DNA of 64,000 bases from Pantoea sp. Its GTDB lineage: Bacteria > Pseudomonadota > Gammaproteobacteria > Enterobacterales > Enterobacteriaceae. Numbering within the stretch: position 1 is the stretch's first letter; the number at the start of each line of letters is the position of its first letter. Shown in pieces: positions 43,335 to 52,451 of the stretch. The notes under the pieces are model-generated. The model was given only the letters and a program-made list of their open reading frames with translations, did not search any database and was not told the origin of the DNA. The position numbers and the translations under genes were made by a program. The DNA lies in the NCBI RefSeq assembly GCF_028283705.1, contig NZ_JAPWKD010000022.1, positions 186,001-250,000 on the forward strand, read 5' to 3'.

Positions 43335-44282
43335 ATGACGACCCCGACGCAACTGGATGTGGTGACCATTGGTGAAGCGATGGCGATGTTTATCGCGGAG
43401 CAAACTGGCGATCTGGCCGCTGCCGAACGTTTTACCAAACGCATCGCCGGTGCCGAACTTAACGTGGCAATTGGTCTGGCGCGCCTGGGATTGCAGGTGG
43501 GTTGGGTGAGCCGGGTGGGTGACGACAGCTTTGGTCGCTTTACCCTGCAACAGCTGGCAAAAGAGGCGGTTGATCATCGCTGCGTCACTGTTGATACGCG
43601 TTATCGCACCGGTTTTCAGCTCAAATCCCGCGTCGATGATGGCTCCGACCCTGAAGTGGAGTACTTCCGTGCCGGTTCCGCCGCCAGCCATCTGTCGCCG
43701 GATGATTTCAATGCCAGCTATTTCGGCCATGCGCGCCATCTGCATCTGAGTGGCGTGTCGGCAGCGATTTCCGAGACCTCGCTGGCGCTCTGCAAACATG
43801 CCGCCAAAGAGATGCGCGCGCAGGGCAAAACCATCTCCTTCGATCCCAACCTGCGGCCGGTGTTGTGGCGCAGTGAAGATGAGATGCGTAAACAGCTGAA
43901 CCTGCTGGCGGAGTACGCCGACTGGGTGCTGCCGGGTGAGCGCGAGGGATTGATTCTCACCGGCTATCGCCAGCCGGAAGCCATCGCTGATTTCTACCTG
44001 GATAAAGGCGTCAGAGCGGTGGTGATCAAAACCGGCAGCGATGGTGCCTGGTTCAAAACTGCCGACGGTGACAAAGGCCTGGTGGCCCCGATTCGCGTTG
44101 ACAAGGTGGTCGATACCGTCGGTGCCGGTGATGGCTTTGCCGTCGGCCTGATCAGCGCCCTGCTGGAGGGCAAAACGCTGCCGCAGGCGATCCTGCGCGG
44201 CAACAGAATCGGCTCGCTGGCTATTCAGGTCGCGGGCGACAGCGAAGGGCTGCCGACACGCGCCACCCTTGGCGATTACTGA
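43335..44282 (+). CDS. kguK: 2-ketogluconate kinase (PfkB family)
   Basis: A 315-residue PfkB-family sugar kinase, presumed to phosphorylate 2-ketogluconate to 2-keto-6-phosphogluconate in the cytosol. It has the N-terminal substrate region VVTIGEAMAMFIAEQTGDLA, the first PfkB-type glycine region (RIAGAELNVAIGLARLG), and the C-terminal DTVGAGDGFAVGLISALLEG with catalytic aspartate. I start at ATG 43335 after AAGGAG; a longer frame begins inside kguE. It resembles 2-keto-3-deoxygluconate kinases such as KdgK, so KDG is an alternative substrate. The neighbouring PtxS, transporter and reductase favour 2-ketogluconate. Confidence 0.78.
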   Translation: MTTPTQLDVVTIGEAMAMFIAEQTGDLAAAERFTKRIAGAELNVAIGLARLGLQVGWVSRVGDDSFGRFTLQQLAKEAVDHRCVTVDTRYRTGFQLKSRVDDGSDPEVEYFRAGSAASHLSPDDFNASYFGHARHLHLSGVSAAISETSLALCKHAAKEMRAQGKTISFDPNLRPVLWRSEDEMRKQLNLLAEYADWVLPGEREGLILTGYRQPEAIADFYLDKGVRAVVIKTGSDGAWFKTADGDKGLVAPIRVDKVVDTVGAGDGFAVGLISALLEGKTLPQAILRGNRIGSLAIQVAGDSEGLPTRATLGDY

Positions 44283-44299
44283 TACCTGCACAAACACAT

Positions 44300-44327
44300 G
44301 TAGTGGCGCGATAAATCGCGCCGCTAC
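44300..44327. repeat. Palindromic dispersed repeat between kguK and kguT
   Basis: GTAGTGGCGCGATAAATCGC followed by GCCGCTAC forms a nearly perfect 28-bp palindrome (one T-G mismatch). It lies inside the kgu operon, where the mRNA hairpin could affect relative expression of kguK and kguT. Confidence 0.85.
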
Positions 44328-44344
44328 GAACAGAGGATAAACGT

Positions 44345-45625
44345 ATGAAAACGCAGACAATCGCGCCAAAACGCTGGTGGTTTATCATGCCCATCGTGTT
44401 TATCACCTACAGTCTGGCGTATCTCGATCGCGCGAACTTTAGCTTCGCCTCGGCCGCAGGCATTAACGACGACCTCGGCATCACCAAAGGCATGTCATCG
44501 CTGCTCGGCGCGTTGTTCTTCCTTGGCTACTTCTTTTTCCAGATCCCTGGGGCGGTGTATGCCGAACGCCGCAGCGTGAAAAAACTGATTTTCTGCTGCC
44601 TGGTGCTGTGGGGGCTGTGCGCCTCGCTGACCGGGGTAGTGAGCAATATTCCGATGCTGGCGGCCATCCGTTTTGTGCTCGGCGTGGTGGAAGCGGCGGT
44701 GATGCCCGCGATGCTGATTTACATCAGCAACTGGTTCACCAAATCCGAACGTTCACGCGCCAACACCTTTCTGATCCTTGGTAACCCGGTGACGGTGCTG
44801 TGGATGTCGGTGGTGTCGGGCTATCTGATCGATTCCTTTGGCTGGCGTGAGATGTTTATCTTCGAAGGGATTCCGGCGGTGATCTGGGCCGTCGCCTGGT
44901 GGTTCCTGGTGCAGGACAAACCGGCACAGGCGAAATGGATGAGCGACAGCGAAAAAGCCGCGTTGCAGGCGCAGTTGCAGAAAGAGCAGGAAGGCATCAA
45001 AGCGGTGCGTAATTACGGCGAAGCCTTCCGTAACCGTAATGTTGTGCTGTTATGCCTGCAATATTTTGCCTGGAGCATCGGCGTATATGGCTTCGTGCTG
45101 TGGCTGCCCTCCATCCTGCGTAACGGTACGCAGATGGGGATGGTGGAAGCGGGCTGGTTGTCGGCGGTGCCTTATCTGGTCGCCACCATCGCGATGATCG
45201 TAGTGTCGTGGGCCTCGGATAAAATGCAGAACCGTAAACTGTTTGTCTGGCCGCTGCTGCTGATTGGCGCGCTGGCCTTCCTCGGTTCGTATCTGGTGGG
45301 TTCCAGCCATTTCTGGCTGTCGTATGCGTTGCTGGTGATTGCCGGTGGTGCGATGTATGCCCCTTACGGTCCGTTCTTCGCCATCATCCCGGAAATGCTG
45401 CCGCGTAATGTGGCAGGCGGCGCGATGGCTCTGATTAATAGCATGGGCGCACTCGGTTCATTCGTCGGCTCATGGATTGTGGGTTATCTTAATGGCGCAA
45501 CCGGCAACCCATCGGCCTCTTACATTTTTATGGGGGCAGCCCTGCTGGCGTCAGTCTGGCTGACGCTGGTCGTCAAACCCGCTGAAAACAAAACGCCGCC
45601 GTTGCACGGGGCAAAACACGCCTGA
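44345..45625 (+). CDS. kguT: 2-ketogluconate transporter, MFS anion:cation symporter family
   Basis: A 426-residue MFS transporter with twelve transmembrane segments. It shows the anion:cation symporter pattern: FITYSLAYLDRANFSFASAAG in helix 1, GYFFFQIPGAVYAERRSVKK around helix 2, and RFVLGVVEAAVMPAMLIYIS in helix 4. The family includes hexuronate, galactarate and 2-ketogluconate importers. Being third in a kgu-like cluster, 2-ketogluconate uptake is the best guess. It is separated from kguK by the palindromic repeat. Confidence 0.82.
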   Translation: MKTQTIAPKRWWFIMPIVFITYSLAYLDRANFSFASAAGINDDLGITKGMSSLLGALFFLGYFFFQIPGAVYAERRSVKKLIFCCLVLWGLCASLTGVVSNIPMLAAIRFVLGVVEAAVMPAMLIYISNWFTKSERSRANTFLILGNPVTVLWMSVVSGYLIDSFGWREMFIFEGIPAVIWAVAWWFLVQDKPAQAKWMSDSEKAALQAQLQKEQEGIKAVRNYGEAFRNRNVVLLCLQYFAWSIGVYGFVLWLPSILRNGTQMGMVEAGWLSAVPYLVATIAMIVVSWASDKMQNRKLFVWPLLLIGALAFLGSYLVGSSHFWLSYALLVIAGGAMYAPYGPFFAIIPEMLPRNVAGGAMALINSMGALGSFVGSWIVGYLNGATGNPSASYIFMGAALLASVWLTLVVKPAENKTPPLHGAKHA

Positions 45626-45694
45626 AAGCGTAAGCTGAAATGACTTTTCCGGGCGACGCTGGTCGCCCGTCACTCGTTCTACAGGGAGCAAAAG

Positions 45695-46678
45695 ATGAAA
45701 CCTGCTGTGATTGTTTATAAGGGTCAGAAAAGCCTGCCGGAAGAACTGTACGCGAAACTCGACGCGCACTTCACTGTCACCGAAGTCAACGACATTTCCC
45801 CGGAAACCGTCAATCAACACGCAGCCCTGTTTCAACAGGCTGAGGGCTTACTGGGTTCAGGCGGTAAAGTGAATGCGGACCTTCTGGCAAAAATGCCTGC
45901 CTTGCGCGCCTGTTCAACCATCTCTGTCGGCTATGACAACTTTGATGTCGCGGCGTTAAACCAGCGTGGTGTGGTATTGATGCACACACCCACGGTGCTG
46001 ACCGAAACTGTGGCCGACACCATGATGGCACTGGTGCTGAGCAGCGCCCGCCGCGTAACAGAACTGGATGCCTGGGTGAAAGCCGGTCAGTGGCAGAAAA
46101 GCATTGGCCCGGAGAAATACGGCGTCGATGTGCATCACAAAACCCTCGGTATCCTCGGCATGGGCCGCATCGGTCTGGCGCTGGCGCAGCGCGCGCATTT
46201 CGGCTTCGGTATGAAGATTCTGTACAACGCACGTCGTCAGCATAGCGAAGCGGAAACCCGTTTTGGCGCCCGCGCCTGCAACCTGGAGACGCTGCTGAAG
46301 GAAAGCGATTTTGTCTGCATCAGCCTGCCGCTGACTGAACAGACACATCATATGATCAGCACCGCACAGCTGAAAATGATGAAGCCGAGCGCCATTCTGA
46401 TCAACGCTGGACGCGGTCCGGTGGTCGATGAACAAGCGCTGATCACGGCATTACAGGACGGCACCATTCACGCCGCGGGGCTGGACGTGTTCGAGCAGGA
46501 GCCTGTCCCTGCCGATTCCGCACTGCTGAAGCTGCCGAATGTGGTGACGCTGCCGCACATCGGTTCCGCCACCCATGAAACCCGCTACGGCATGCTGAGC
46601 GATGCAGTGGATAACCTGATCGCCGCGCTGACCGGCAAAATCGAGAAGAATTGTGTCAATCCTGAGGTTGTGAAATAA
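45695..46678 (+). CDS. ghrB: 2-keto-D-gluconate/glyoxylate reductase (GhrB/KguD-like)
   Basis: A 327-residue D-isomer-specific 2-hydroxyacid dehydrogenase. The NAD(P)-binding motif is GILGMGRIGLALAQRAHFG. The catalytic Arg, Glu and His appear in INAGRGPVVDEQAL, LDVFEQEPV and LPHIGSATHETRYGM. It is close to E. coli GhrB (324 residues), which reduces glyoxylate, hydroxypyruvate and 2-ketogluconate. In this operon it probably acts as the KguD-type reductase making gluconate or 6-phosphogluconate. It follows kguT by 69 bases with its own GGGAGC site. The symbol could equally be kguD. Confidence 0.88.
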   Translation: MKPAVIVYKGQKSLPEELYAKLDAHFTVTEVNDISPETVNQHAALFQQAEGLLGSGGKVNADLLAKMPALRACSTISVGYDNFDVAALNQRGVVLMHTPTVLTETVADTMMALVLSSARRVTELDAWVKAGQWQKSIGPEKYGVDVHHKTLGILGMGRIGLALAQRAHFGFGMKILYNARRQHSEAETRFGARACNLETLLKESDFVCISLPLTEQTHHMISTAQLKMMKPSAILINAGRGPVVDEQALITALQDGTIHAAGLDVFEQEPVPADSALLKLPNVVTLPHIGSATHETRYGMLSDAVDNLIAALTGKIEKNCVNPEVVK

Positions 46679-46771
46679 GGCTTTGCACCTTTTCCCCGCC
46701 TGACCATTGCGCCTGCATGTTGCGGGCGCTATGGTTGTCCCCAATCAGTCATCACAAAGTTTTAACCTGCT

Positions 46772-48019
46772 ATGTCTTTTTCACAGTTCGGCGACAAATT
46801 TACGCAACATTCCGGCATCTCACGTCTGATGGAAGATATGGGTGAAGGGTTGCGAACCCCCGGTACCATCATGCTTGGCGGCGGAAATCCGGCGCAAATT
46901 CCGGCCATTAACGACTATTTCCACCAGCTTTTGCAGCAGATGCATCAGGAAGGCAAGCTGAGCGAGGCGCTGTGCAATTACGACGGCCCGCGCGGCAAGG
47001 CTTTGCTGCTCGATGCGCTGGCAGCCATGCTGCGCGAGGAGTTCGGCTGGCCATTAACGGCGCAGAATATCGCGCTCACCAACGGCAGCCAGAGCGCGTT
47101 TTTCTATCTGTTTAACCTGTTCGCCGGACACCGCGCCGACGGCAGCAAAAAACGCGTACTGTTCCCGCTGGCCCCGGAATACCTCGGTTACGCTGATGCC
47201 GGGCTGGAAGAAGGCTTGTTTGTTTCCGCGAAACCGAACATCGAACTGCTGCCGGAGGGCCAGTTTAAATACCACGTCGATTTTGACCATTTGCCGCTGA
47301 ATGACGAGGTTGGTCTGATCTGCGTATCACGCCCGACCAATCCCACCGGCAACGTGATCACCGATGATGAACTGTTACAGCTGGATGCCCTGGCACAGCA
47401 GCACCAGGTGCCGCTGCTGATTGATAACGCCTACGGTGTGCCCTTCCCCGGCATTATCTTTAGCGAAGCACGCCCGCTGTGGAATCCCAACATCATCCTG
47501 TGCATGAGCCTGTCAAAACTTGGCCTGCCCGGTGCGCGTTGCGGCATTATCGTTGCCGATGAAAAGACTATCAGCGCCATTGGCAATATGAACGGTATTA
47601 TCAGCCTGGCACCTGGCAGCATCGGCCCGGCGATCGCCAACGAGATGATTGTGCGCGGGGATTTATTGCGTCTGTCGGAAGAGGTGATCAAACCGTTTTA
47701 TCAGCACAAAGTGAGCGAAACGATCGCTATCATTCGCCGCTATTTACCGGAAGATCGCTGCCTGATTCATAAACCGGAAGGGGCGATTTTCCTCTGGTTG
47801 TGGTTCCGCGATTTGCCGATCTCCACCGAAGCCCTGTATCAGCGCCTGAAAGCACGCGGCGTGCTGATGGTGCCTGGACACTTCTTCTTCCCCGGCCTGG
47901 AGCAGGAATGGCCGCATACCCACCAATGTATGCGCATGAATTATGTACCAGACGCGGAGAATATTGAACGCGCGGTGCAGATTCTGGCGGAAGAACTCGA
48001 AGACGCCTGGCGCGCTTAA
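46772..48019 (+). CDS. avtA: Valine-pyruvate aminotransferase
   Basis: AvtA is a PLP class I aminotransferase that exchanges the amino group between valine or 2-aminobutyrate and pyruvate, giving alanine. It has 415 residues (E. coli 417), with MLGGGNPAQIPAINDYFHQL near the start, CVSRPTNPTGNVITDDELLQ, and the PLP lysine in CMSLSKLGLPGARCGII. The near-identity to E. coli along the length leaves little doubt. Its 3' end overlaps the convergent MocR gene by four bases. Confidence 0.96.
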   Translation: MSFSQFGDKFTQHSGISRLMEDMGEGLRTPGTIMLGGGNPAQIPAINDYFHQLLQQMHQEGKLSEALCNYDGPRGKALLLDALAAMLREEFGWPLTAQNIALTNGSQSAFFYLFNLFAGHRADGSKKRVLFPLAPEYLGYADAGLEEGLFVSAKPNIELLPEGQFKYHVDFDHLPLNDEVGLICVSRPTNPTGNVITDDELLQLDALAQQHQVPLLIDNAYGVPFPGIIFSEARPLWNPNIILCMSLSKLGLPGARCGIIVADEKTISAIGNMNGIISLAPGSIGPAIANEMIVRGDLLRLSEEVIKPFYQHKVSETIAIIRRYLPEDRCLIHKPEGAIFLWLWFRDLPISTEALYQRLKARGVLMVPGHFFFPGLEQEWPHTHQCMRMNYVPDAENIERAVQILAEELEDAWRA

Positions 48020-49470
48020 TCCTGCTTTGCTTCTACCAATGACAGCTGGCACCACTGTGCCAGCTGGCGAATTGCCTGCTCCACTTCCGCATTCCAGCCA
48101 AACCCGGCGTTGAGCCGAAAACAGTGGTCGTAGCGGTGATCGGTGGCGAATATATGCCCCGGTGCGATGCCAATCCCGGCATTGCGCGCCTTGAGAAACA
48201 GCGCACGCACGTTCAGCGCCTGCACCGGCATCTCAACCCACAACACATAACCGCCTTCCGGATCAGACACCCGCGTGCCCGCAGGAAAATAGCGCAGCAC
48301 CGCCTGGCGCATCTGGCGGATTTGGTTCGCCAGTTCGCGGCGCAGCTTACGCAGATGGGCATCGTAACCGCCGTTGCGCAGCAGTTCGGCAATTGCCGCC
48401 TGCGACAGCACCGAGGTGCCCATGGTTGAGGTGTATTTTAACGAGGCGATTTTGCGCATGTAGTTGGCGCTGTGCACCCAGCCAATGCGGATGCCGGGTG
48501 CCACGGTTTTTGAGAAGCCGCTGCACAAAATAACGTTCGGGCTGAAGGCGCGCATCGGGAACGGACGGCGTTCACCAAACGCGGTGTCACCGAAGATATC
48601 ATCCTCAATAATCACCACATCGTTTTCATCTGCCTGACGCGCAATATAGGCCTTCTGTTCGTTGGGAATACTTTTGCCCAGCGGGTTGTTGATGTTGTTA
48701 ATACTGAGGTACGCCTGCACCGCTTTGCGCTGGAACAGCGACGTCAGTTTTTCCACGTTGACGTAGCCTTCCGCACCCGCTTCCACTTCAATCACCCGCA
48801 GATTAAGGTTGTGCAACATTTGCAGTAGCACGAAGTAGCACGGCGATTCCACCGCCACGATATCGCCTGGCCGTGTGGTGGCGCGCAGCGACAGCGAGAT
48901 TGCCTCGATGCAGCCATTGGTGATTAGGATGTCATCGGCGTTGATGTTGCAGCCATAATCCACCGCGCGGCGGGCGATCTCCGCTTTGAGCGGCGCATAG
49001 CCAGTGCCCTTGACGGTGTTGCCCAGCAGCGCCGGTTTGCTGTAGCCCATCTGGCGCATCAGCAGGCCAATTTTCTTTACCGGATACAGCGAGATATCGC
49101 CGTTTGCCAGGTCCAGTCGTACCCGACAATCCGAGCCGACCATCGCCAGATGCAGCTCAGTCTGCTCATCCAGCGGTGCAATTTCGCGCGGCTGCTCGTG
49201 CGGAACCAGCGGCAATTTTTTTTCCGCTTTACGCGGCGCAACAAAAAAGCCGGACTTAGGACGCGCCACCGCATAATGCTCATCCTCAAGGGTGCGTAAT
49301 GTTTTTAGCGCGGTGGTCATGCTGACATGGTACTGCGTCGCCAGGGTGCGTACCGAAGGCAGACGGCTGTCTGGCGGCAGCGATCCGCTGTGAATCGCCT
49401 GCTTGATCTGTTCTGCTATCTGACGGTAACGACTGCTCTGACTCTCCTGTTCTTCCGTTTCACCCGCCAT
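48016..49470 (-). CDS. MocR-type regulator (GntR HTH fused to PLP aminotransferase domain)
   Basis: A 484-residue MocR/YdcR-type regulator. A GntR winged helix (about 12-80, with SRLPSVRTLATQYHVSMTTA) is linked to a class I aminotransferase-like domain (about 110-480) with PLP lysine in CSGFSKTVAPGIRIGW. I start at 49470 (MAGETEEQESQSSRYRQIAE), which has GGGGTGGA upstream; 49509 or 49602 are in frame but poorly supported. MocR proteins commonly control the divergent neighbour, sensing an amino compound through PLP. Here the divergent neighbour, 219 bases away, is the PP-loop gene heading the putative biosynthetic operon. Confidence 0.85.
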   Translation of the reverse strand: MAGETEEQESQSSRYRQIAEQIKQAIHSGSLPPDSRLPSVRTLATQYHVSMTTALKTLRTLEDEHYAVARPKSGFFVAPRKAEKKLPLVPHEQPREIAPLDEQTELHLAMVGSDCRVRLDLANGDISLYPVKKIGLLMRQMGYSKPALLGNTVKGTGYAPLKAEIARRAVDYGCNINADDILITNGCIEAISLSLRATTRPGDIVAVESPCYFVLLQMLHNLNLRVIEVEAGAEGYVNVEKLTSLFQRKAVQAYLSINNINNPLGKSIPNEQKAYIARQADENDVVIIEDDIFGDTAFGERRPFPMRAFSPNVILCSGFSKTVAPGIRIGWVHSANYMRKIASLKYTSTMGTSVLSQAAIAELLRNGGYDAHLRKLRRELANQIRQMRQAVLRYFPAGTRVSDPEGGYVLWVEMPVQALNVRALFLKARNAGIGIAPGHIFATDHRYDHCFRLNAGFGWNAEVEQAIRQLAQWCQLSLVEAKQD

Positions 49471-49689
49471 CTGTTCCACCCCATATCGTGCTGATCTGTG
49501 CGTATCCATCAGATTACATTCAAAGTAGTTTAGGCTGCATCTCTTAAATAACGATGCGCAGCGGTGGCAAGCCAACAGCCACACAGCATAAGACCGAGAC
49601 ATTCATTCCGTAACACCTTCGTGGCCCGTGAGCAAGGTTGTCGACTTCAAGGCGACTGCGATTTTATTAGCCAAAGGAAAAAGTGAAAA

Positions 49690-51156
49690 ATGAATAATCT
49701 GTCCACCATGATGAGAGAAATTGAAGGATACCTGTCCAACGCCATTCTCGAATCAGCCCAGGCCTGTTCCCGCCGTTTGCTCGCCGCTTTACCCGATACG
49801 CATCATCCTGAAAACAACCGTGTGCTACTCGCCTATGGCGGTGGCAAAGACAGCAGCTACATGGTGGCGTATGTGCGCTACATCCAGGGGCTGATCTGGC
49901 AACAGCACGGCAGCACCTTCCAGCTGCGCATCAGTACCAACCGCCATGCGGCGATGAACGACAGCGTGATGGAGAACATCGATCGCGTCTATCGCGCGCT
50001 GCATATCCACAACGATGACTTTACCGAATGTCTGGTGACCGACGGATTACAGATTCGTCCTTTTGCCCGTCATTTGCCGATGCCGGAAGCAGTGCACCAG
50101 CAAAATCGCAACGATGTGCTGATGAATGGCCACCGCTTCCGCGCCGATGCGCGTTCCACCTTCTGTAACGCCTGCAACCTCAGCATGGTGAACTCCTTTG
50201 GCCTTGCTGCGCACTACGATGGCGGGGTGGATATGATCATCACCGGCGATTCCCCGCAGGAACAAACCGCTTACCTCGCGTGGGCGCGCCATCTGTCACG
50301 ACTGTTTAATGCGCCAGTGGCGGATAAATCACGCGGCTTTAGCGGCTTTCTGCAAACCCTTGATGGCGTCGCTGAACGTTATTTTGCTGATATCTACGGT
50401 GCCGATCAGGTCACACCGGCGCACCGCATCACCTGGCAGCTGGCCCGCGACCCGCTGTTCTTCAATATCTATCAGGACACCGCCTATGAAGCGGGCGCGC
50501 ACTGGGCGCTGCTGACGGAGTTTATGCATTTCCGCTTCGATGAACTGATGTTCAGTTTTTCCGAATCGGACTGCGGCAATCCCACCTTAATGGCACATAT
50601 TCGCGGTCTGCGCGCGGAAACGCTGTTGCAGCGTAGCTACGCCGAAGGCATTCGCGAATATGTGCGCTTTGCGCTGGGGTTGATGCAGCAAAAAGATTTC
50701 CCACCCCAGCTGATTGAGGAGATGGCAGCGCGTTATCAGGATGATGAGGCCATCGCCCGGGCGCGTCAGCGCGCTGCGCGGTTCGCGGAACAGGCCTTTG
50801 GCCTCAATGAAACCCAGCTGGTGTGCATGATTTATTCCCCATTTATCGCCAGCGGCAGGCAGCTGGCGTCCTGGTTACACCAGCTGCCGCATCCACCCCA
50901 GGAGCAGGCCGTGCGGGCGTTGCTGGCGGGAGACAGTAACGATATCCAGCTGGCACAACAGCTGGAGCAACTGTCCGGCCTGACCATCACCCAGATGCGC
51001 CATTGCTGGCGCAGCGCGCAGGTGAGTTCGCTGCTGGATAACCAGCAGCACGATGCCCTATCGCGCGTGTTGCGCTTCGATCCACACAAAGCGGTGATTC
51101 AGGTGAACAATGGTGTCCTACAGGACATCGTCACAGAAGTGATTTCCGGGCGCTAA
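49690..51156 (+). CDS. PP-loop ATPase with CxxC, AsnB/amidotransferase-like synthetase domain
   Basis: A 488-residue protein I do not recognise as a named enzyme. The PP-loop AYGGGKDSS at residues 48-56 shows an N-type ATP pyrophosphatase that adenylates its substrate. A CNAC motif at 159-162 may bind metal or take part in sulfur or amide chemistry, and DMIITGDSPQEQTAYLAW is the second active-site strand. The helical C-terminal half has no clear match. With the class II glutaminase two genes downstream it looks like the two halves of an asparagine-synthetase-like enzyme split into separate genes. It is the first gene of a tightly packed six-gene operon, 17 bases before the ATP-grasp gene. Confidence 0.65.
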   Translation: MNNLSTMMREIEGYLSNAILESAQACSRRLLAALPDTHHPENNRVLLAYGGGKDSSYMVAYVRYIQGLIWQQHGSTFQLRISTNRHAAMNDSVMENIDRVYRALHIHNDDFTECLVTDGLQIRPFARHLPMPEAVHQQNRNDVLMNGHRFRADARSTFCNACNLSMVNSFGLAAHYDGGVDMIITGDSPQEQTAYLAWARHLSRLFNAPVADKSRGFSGFLQTLDGVAERYFADIYGADQVTPAHRITWQLARDPLFFNIYQDTAYEAGAHWALLTEFMHFRFDELMFSFSESDCGNPTLMAHIRGLRAETLLQRSYAEGIREYVRFALGLMQQKDFPPQLIEEMAARYQDDEAIARARQRAARFAEQAFGLNETQLVCMIYSPFIASGRQLASWLHQLPHPPQEQAVRALLAGDSNDIQLAQQLEQLSGLTITQMRHCWRSAQVSSLLDNQQHDALSRVLRFDPHKAVIQVNNGVLQDIVTEVISGR

Positions 51157-51173
51157 CCCGGTAAGGCTAAGCG

Positions 51174-52451
51174 ATGAGAAAGATATTCCTGCAGATTGGC
51201 GCGACCCGTGACGGGCAAAACCCGTACTGCGCCGTGGCGAAACGCGAAGGCTATTTTACCGTGCTGGCGGAGATGGGCGACTTTATCGATTACCAGTCGC
51301 TCAGCTTTACGCTGCCGTTCGATCTGATCGTGCGGCTTGACCGACCAGAAAACCCCTGGGATGTGTTGCAGGCCTGCCTGCGTGCCGGGCTGCTGGAGCA
51401 TCCCCAGGTGGTGCTGGCGGGATTTGAAGCCTACAACGTCTCCGCCGGACGGGTACGCGAGATGCTGGCTGGCCCGGATGCCGGTCCCGGTTTTATTCCC
51501 CCGGATAAATATGCGCAACGCATGGCGCTGCGCAAAGCCTGGCCGCGTTTCCCGCAGCCGGAATTTCGTTTCTTTGCTTCTCCGCTCAGTATCCGCGATG
51601 CGCGTGAGGCGCTGCTTTATCCGTGCGTGATCAAGCCGGTTGATGGCGGTGGCGGCCTCGGTATCTGGCTGGTGGAACAGGCCAGCCAGCTCGACACCGT
51701 GATCAATAAACTGGTCGATACCATGAATTACGGCGGGCGCGGTTTCTCCGGCTTTATCGTCGAAAGCTGGCTGTGCGGCGATGAATATTCGCTCCAGGGG
51801 GTGGTGGATAACGGTCACGCGGTGGCGCTGACCTGCTGCCAGAAGGTGATCGAACTTCACAGCGATCAGGACGGTAGCATCAGCTTTTACGAATCCGGGC
51901 ATGTGGCAATGGCGGCACAACAGTTGCCAGCTTCCTTCACCAGCCTGATGAGTTTCTGCTGCGAAACCTTTGGCTACCGTCAGGGGGCCTTTCATATCGA
52001 TTTCATTGTGGTCAATGGCGAGCCGCATTTTCTCGAAATGGGTTTCCGTCTGTCGGGGATGGGTGTGGTGAATCTGGTCGAGGAAGTAACCGGCATTAAC
52101 TGGGCCGAGATTGCCTTTCACATCGAAGCGGGACACGGCATGCCTGAGCTGCATTTCTGCCAGGCCGCTCAGGTGGTGGGACGCTTACGTTTACGCCAGC
52201 CGCTGCAATATCGTCAGGCGGAACAGTGGATCGCCCAACAGCAGCGCGGCCAGCTATTGCCACCGCTCAATCTGCCTGCGCTTGAAGTCTCGCCGCGCTC
52301 TTCACTGTACGCCGATTTAACCCGCCATGCGGGCATCCTCGCCACCTTTCGTCTGCCGGGCAACAGCCGCGACGACGTGCTGGCGACCTTCCATCAGATT
52401 CTCGATGTCACGTCCTTTGCCACCCGGGGGGATTTACTATGTGCAGAATGA
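51174..52451 (+). CDS. ATP-grasp carboxylate-amine ligase
   Basis: A 425-residue ATP-grasp enzyme, which joins a carboxylate to an amine through an acyl phosphate. Visible are the ATP-binding CVIKPVDGGGGLGIWLVEQA, the hinge FIVESWLCGDEYSLQGVV, and the metal-binding HIDFIVVNGEPHFLEMGFRL with E and R of the active site. The architecture resembles amino-acid ligases such as L-amino acid alpha-ligase and carnosine-synthase-type proteins; substrates are unknown. It overlaps the next gene by 13 bases. In context it would form a peptide-like or amide bond in a small metabolite. Confidence 0.75.
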   Translation: MRKIFLQIGATRDGQNPYCAVAKREGYFTVLAEMGDFIDYQSLSFTLPFDLIVRLDRPENPWDVLQACLRAGLLEHPQVVLAGFEAYNVSAGRVREMLAGPDAGPGFIPPDKYAQRMALRKAWPRFPQPEFRFFASPLSIRDAREALLYPCVIKPVDGGGGLGIWLVEQASQLDTVINKLVDTMNYGGRGFSGFIVESWLCGDEYSLQGVVDNGHAVALTCCQKVIELHSDQDGSISFYESGHVAMAAQQLPASFTSLMSFCCETFGYRQGAFHIDFIVVNGEPHFLEMGFRLSGMGVVNLVEEVTGINWAEIAFHIEAGHGMPELHFCQAAQVVGRLRLRQPLQYRQAEQWIAQQQRGQLLPPLNLPALEVSPRSSLYADLTRHAGILATFRLPGNSRDDVLATFHQILDVTSFATRGDLLCAE

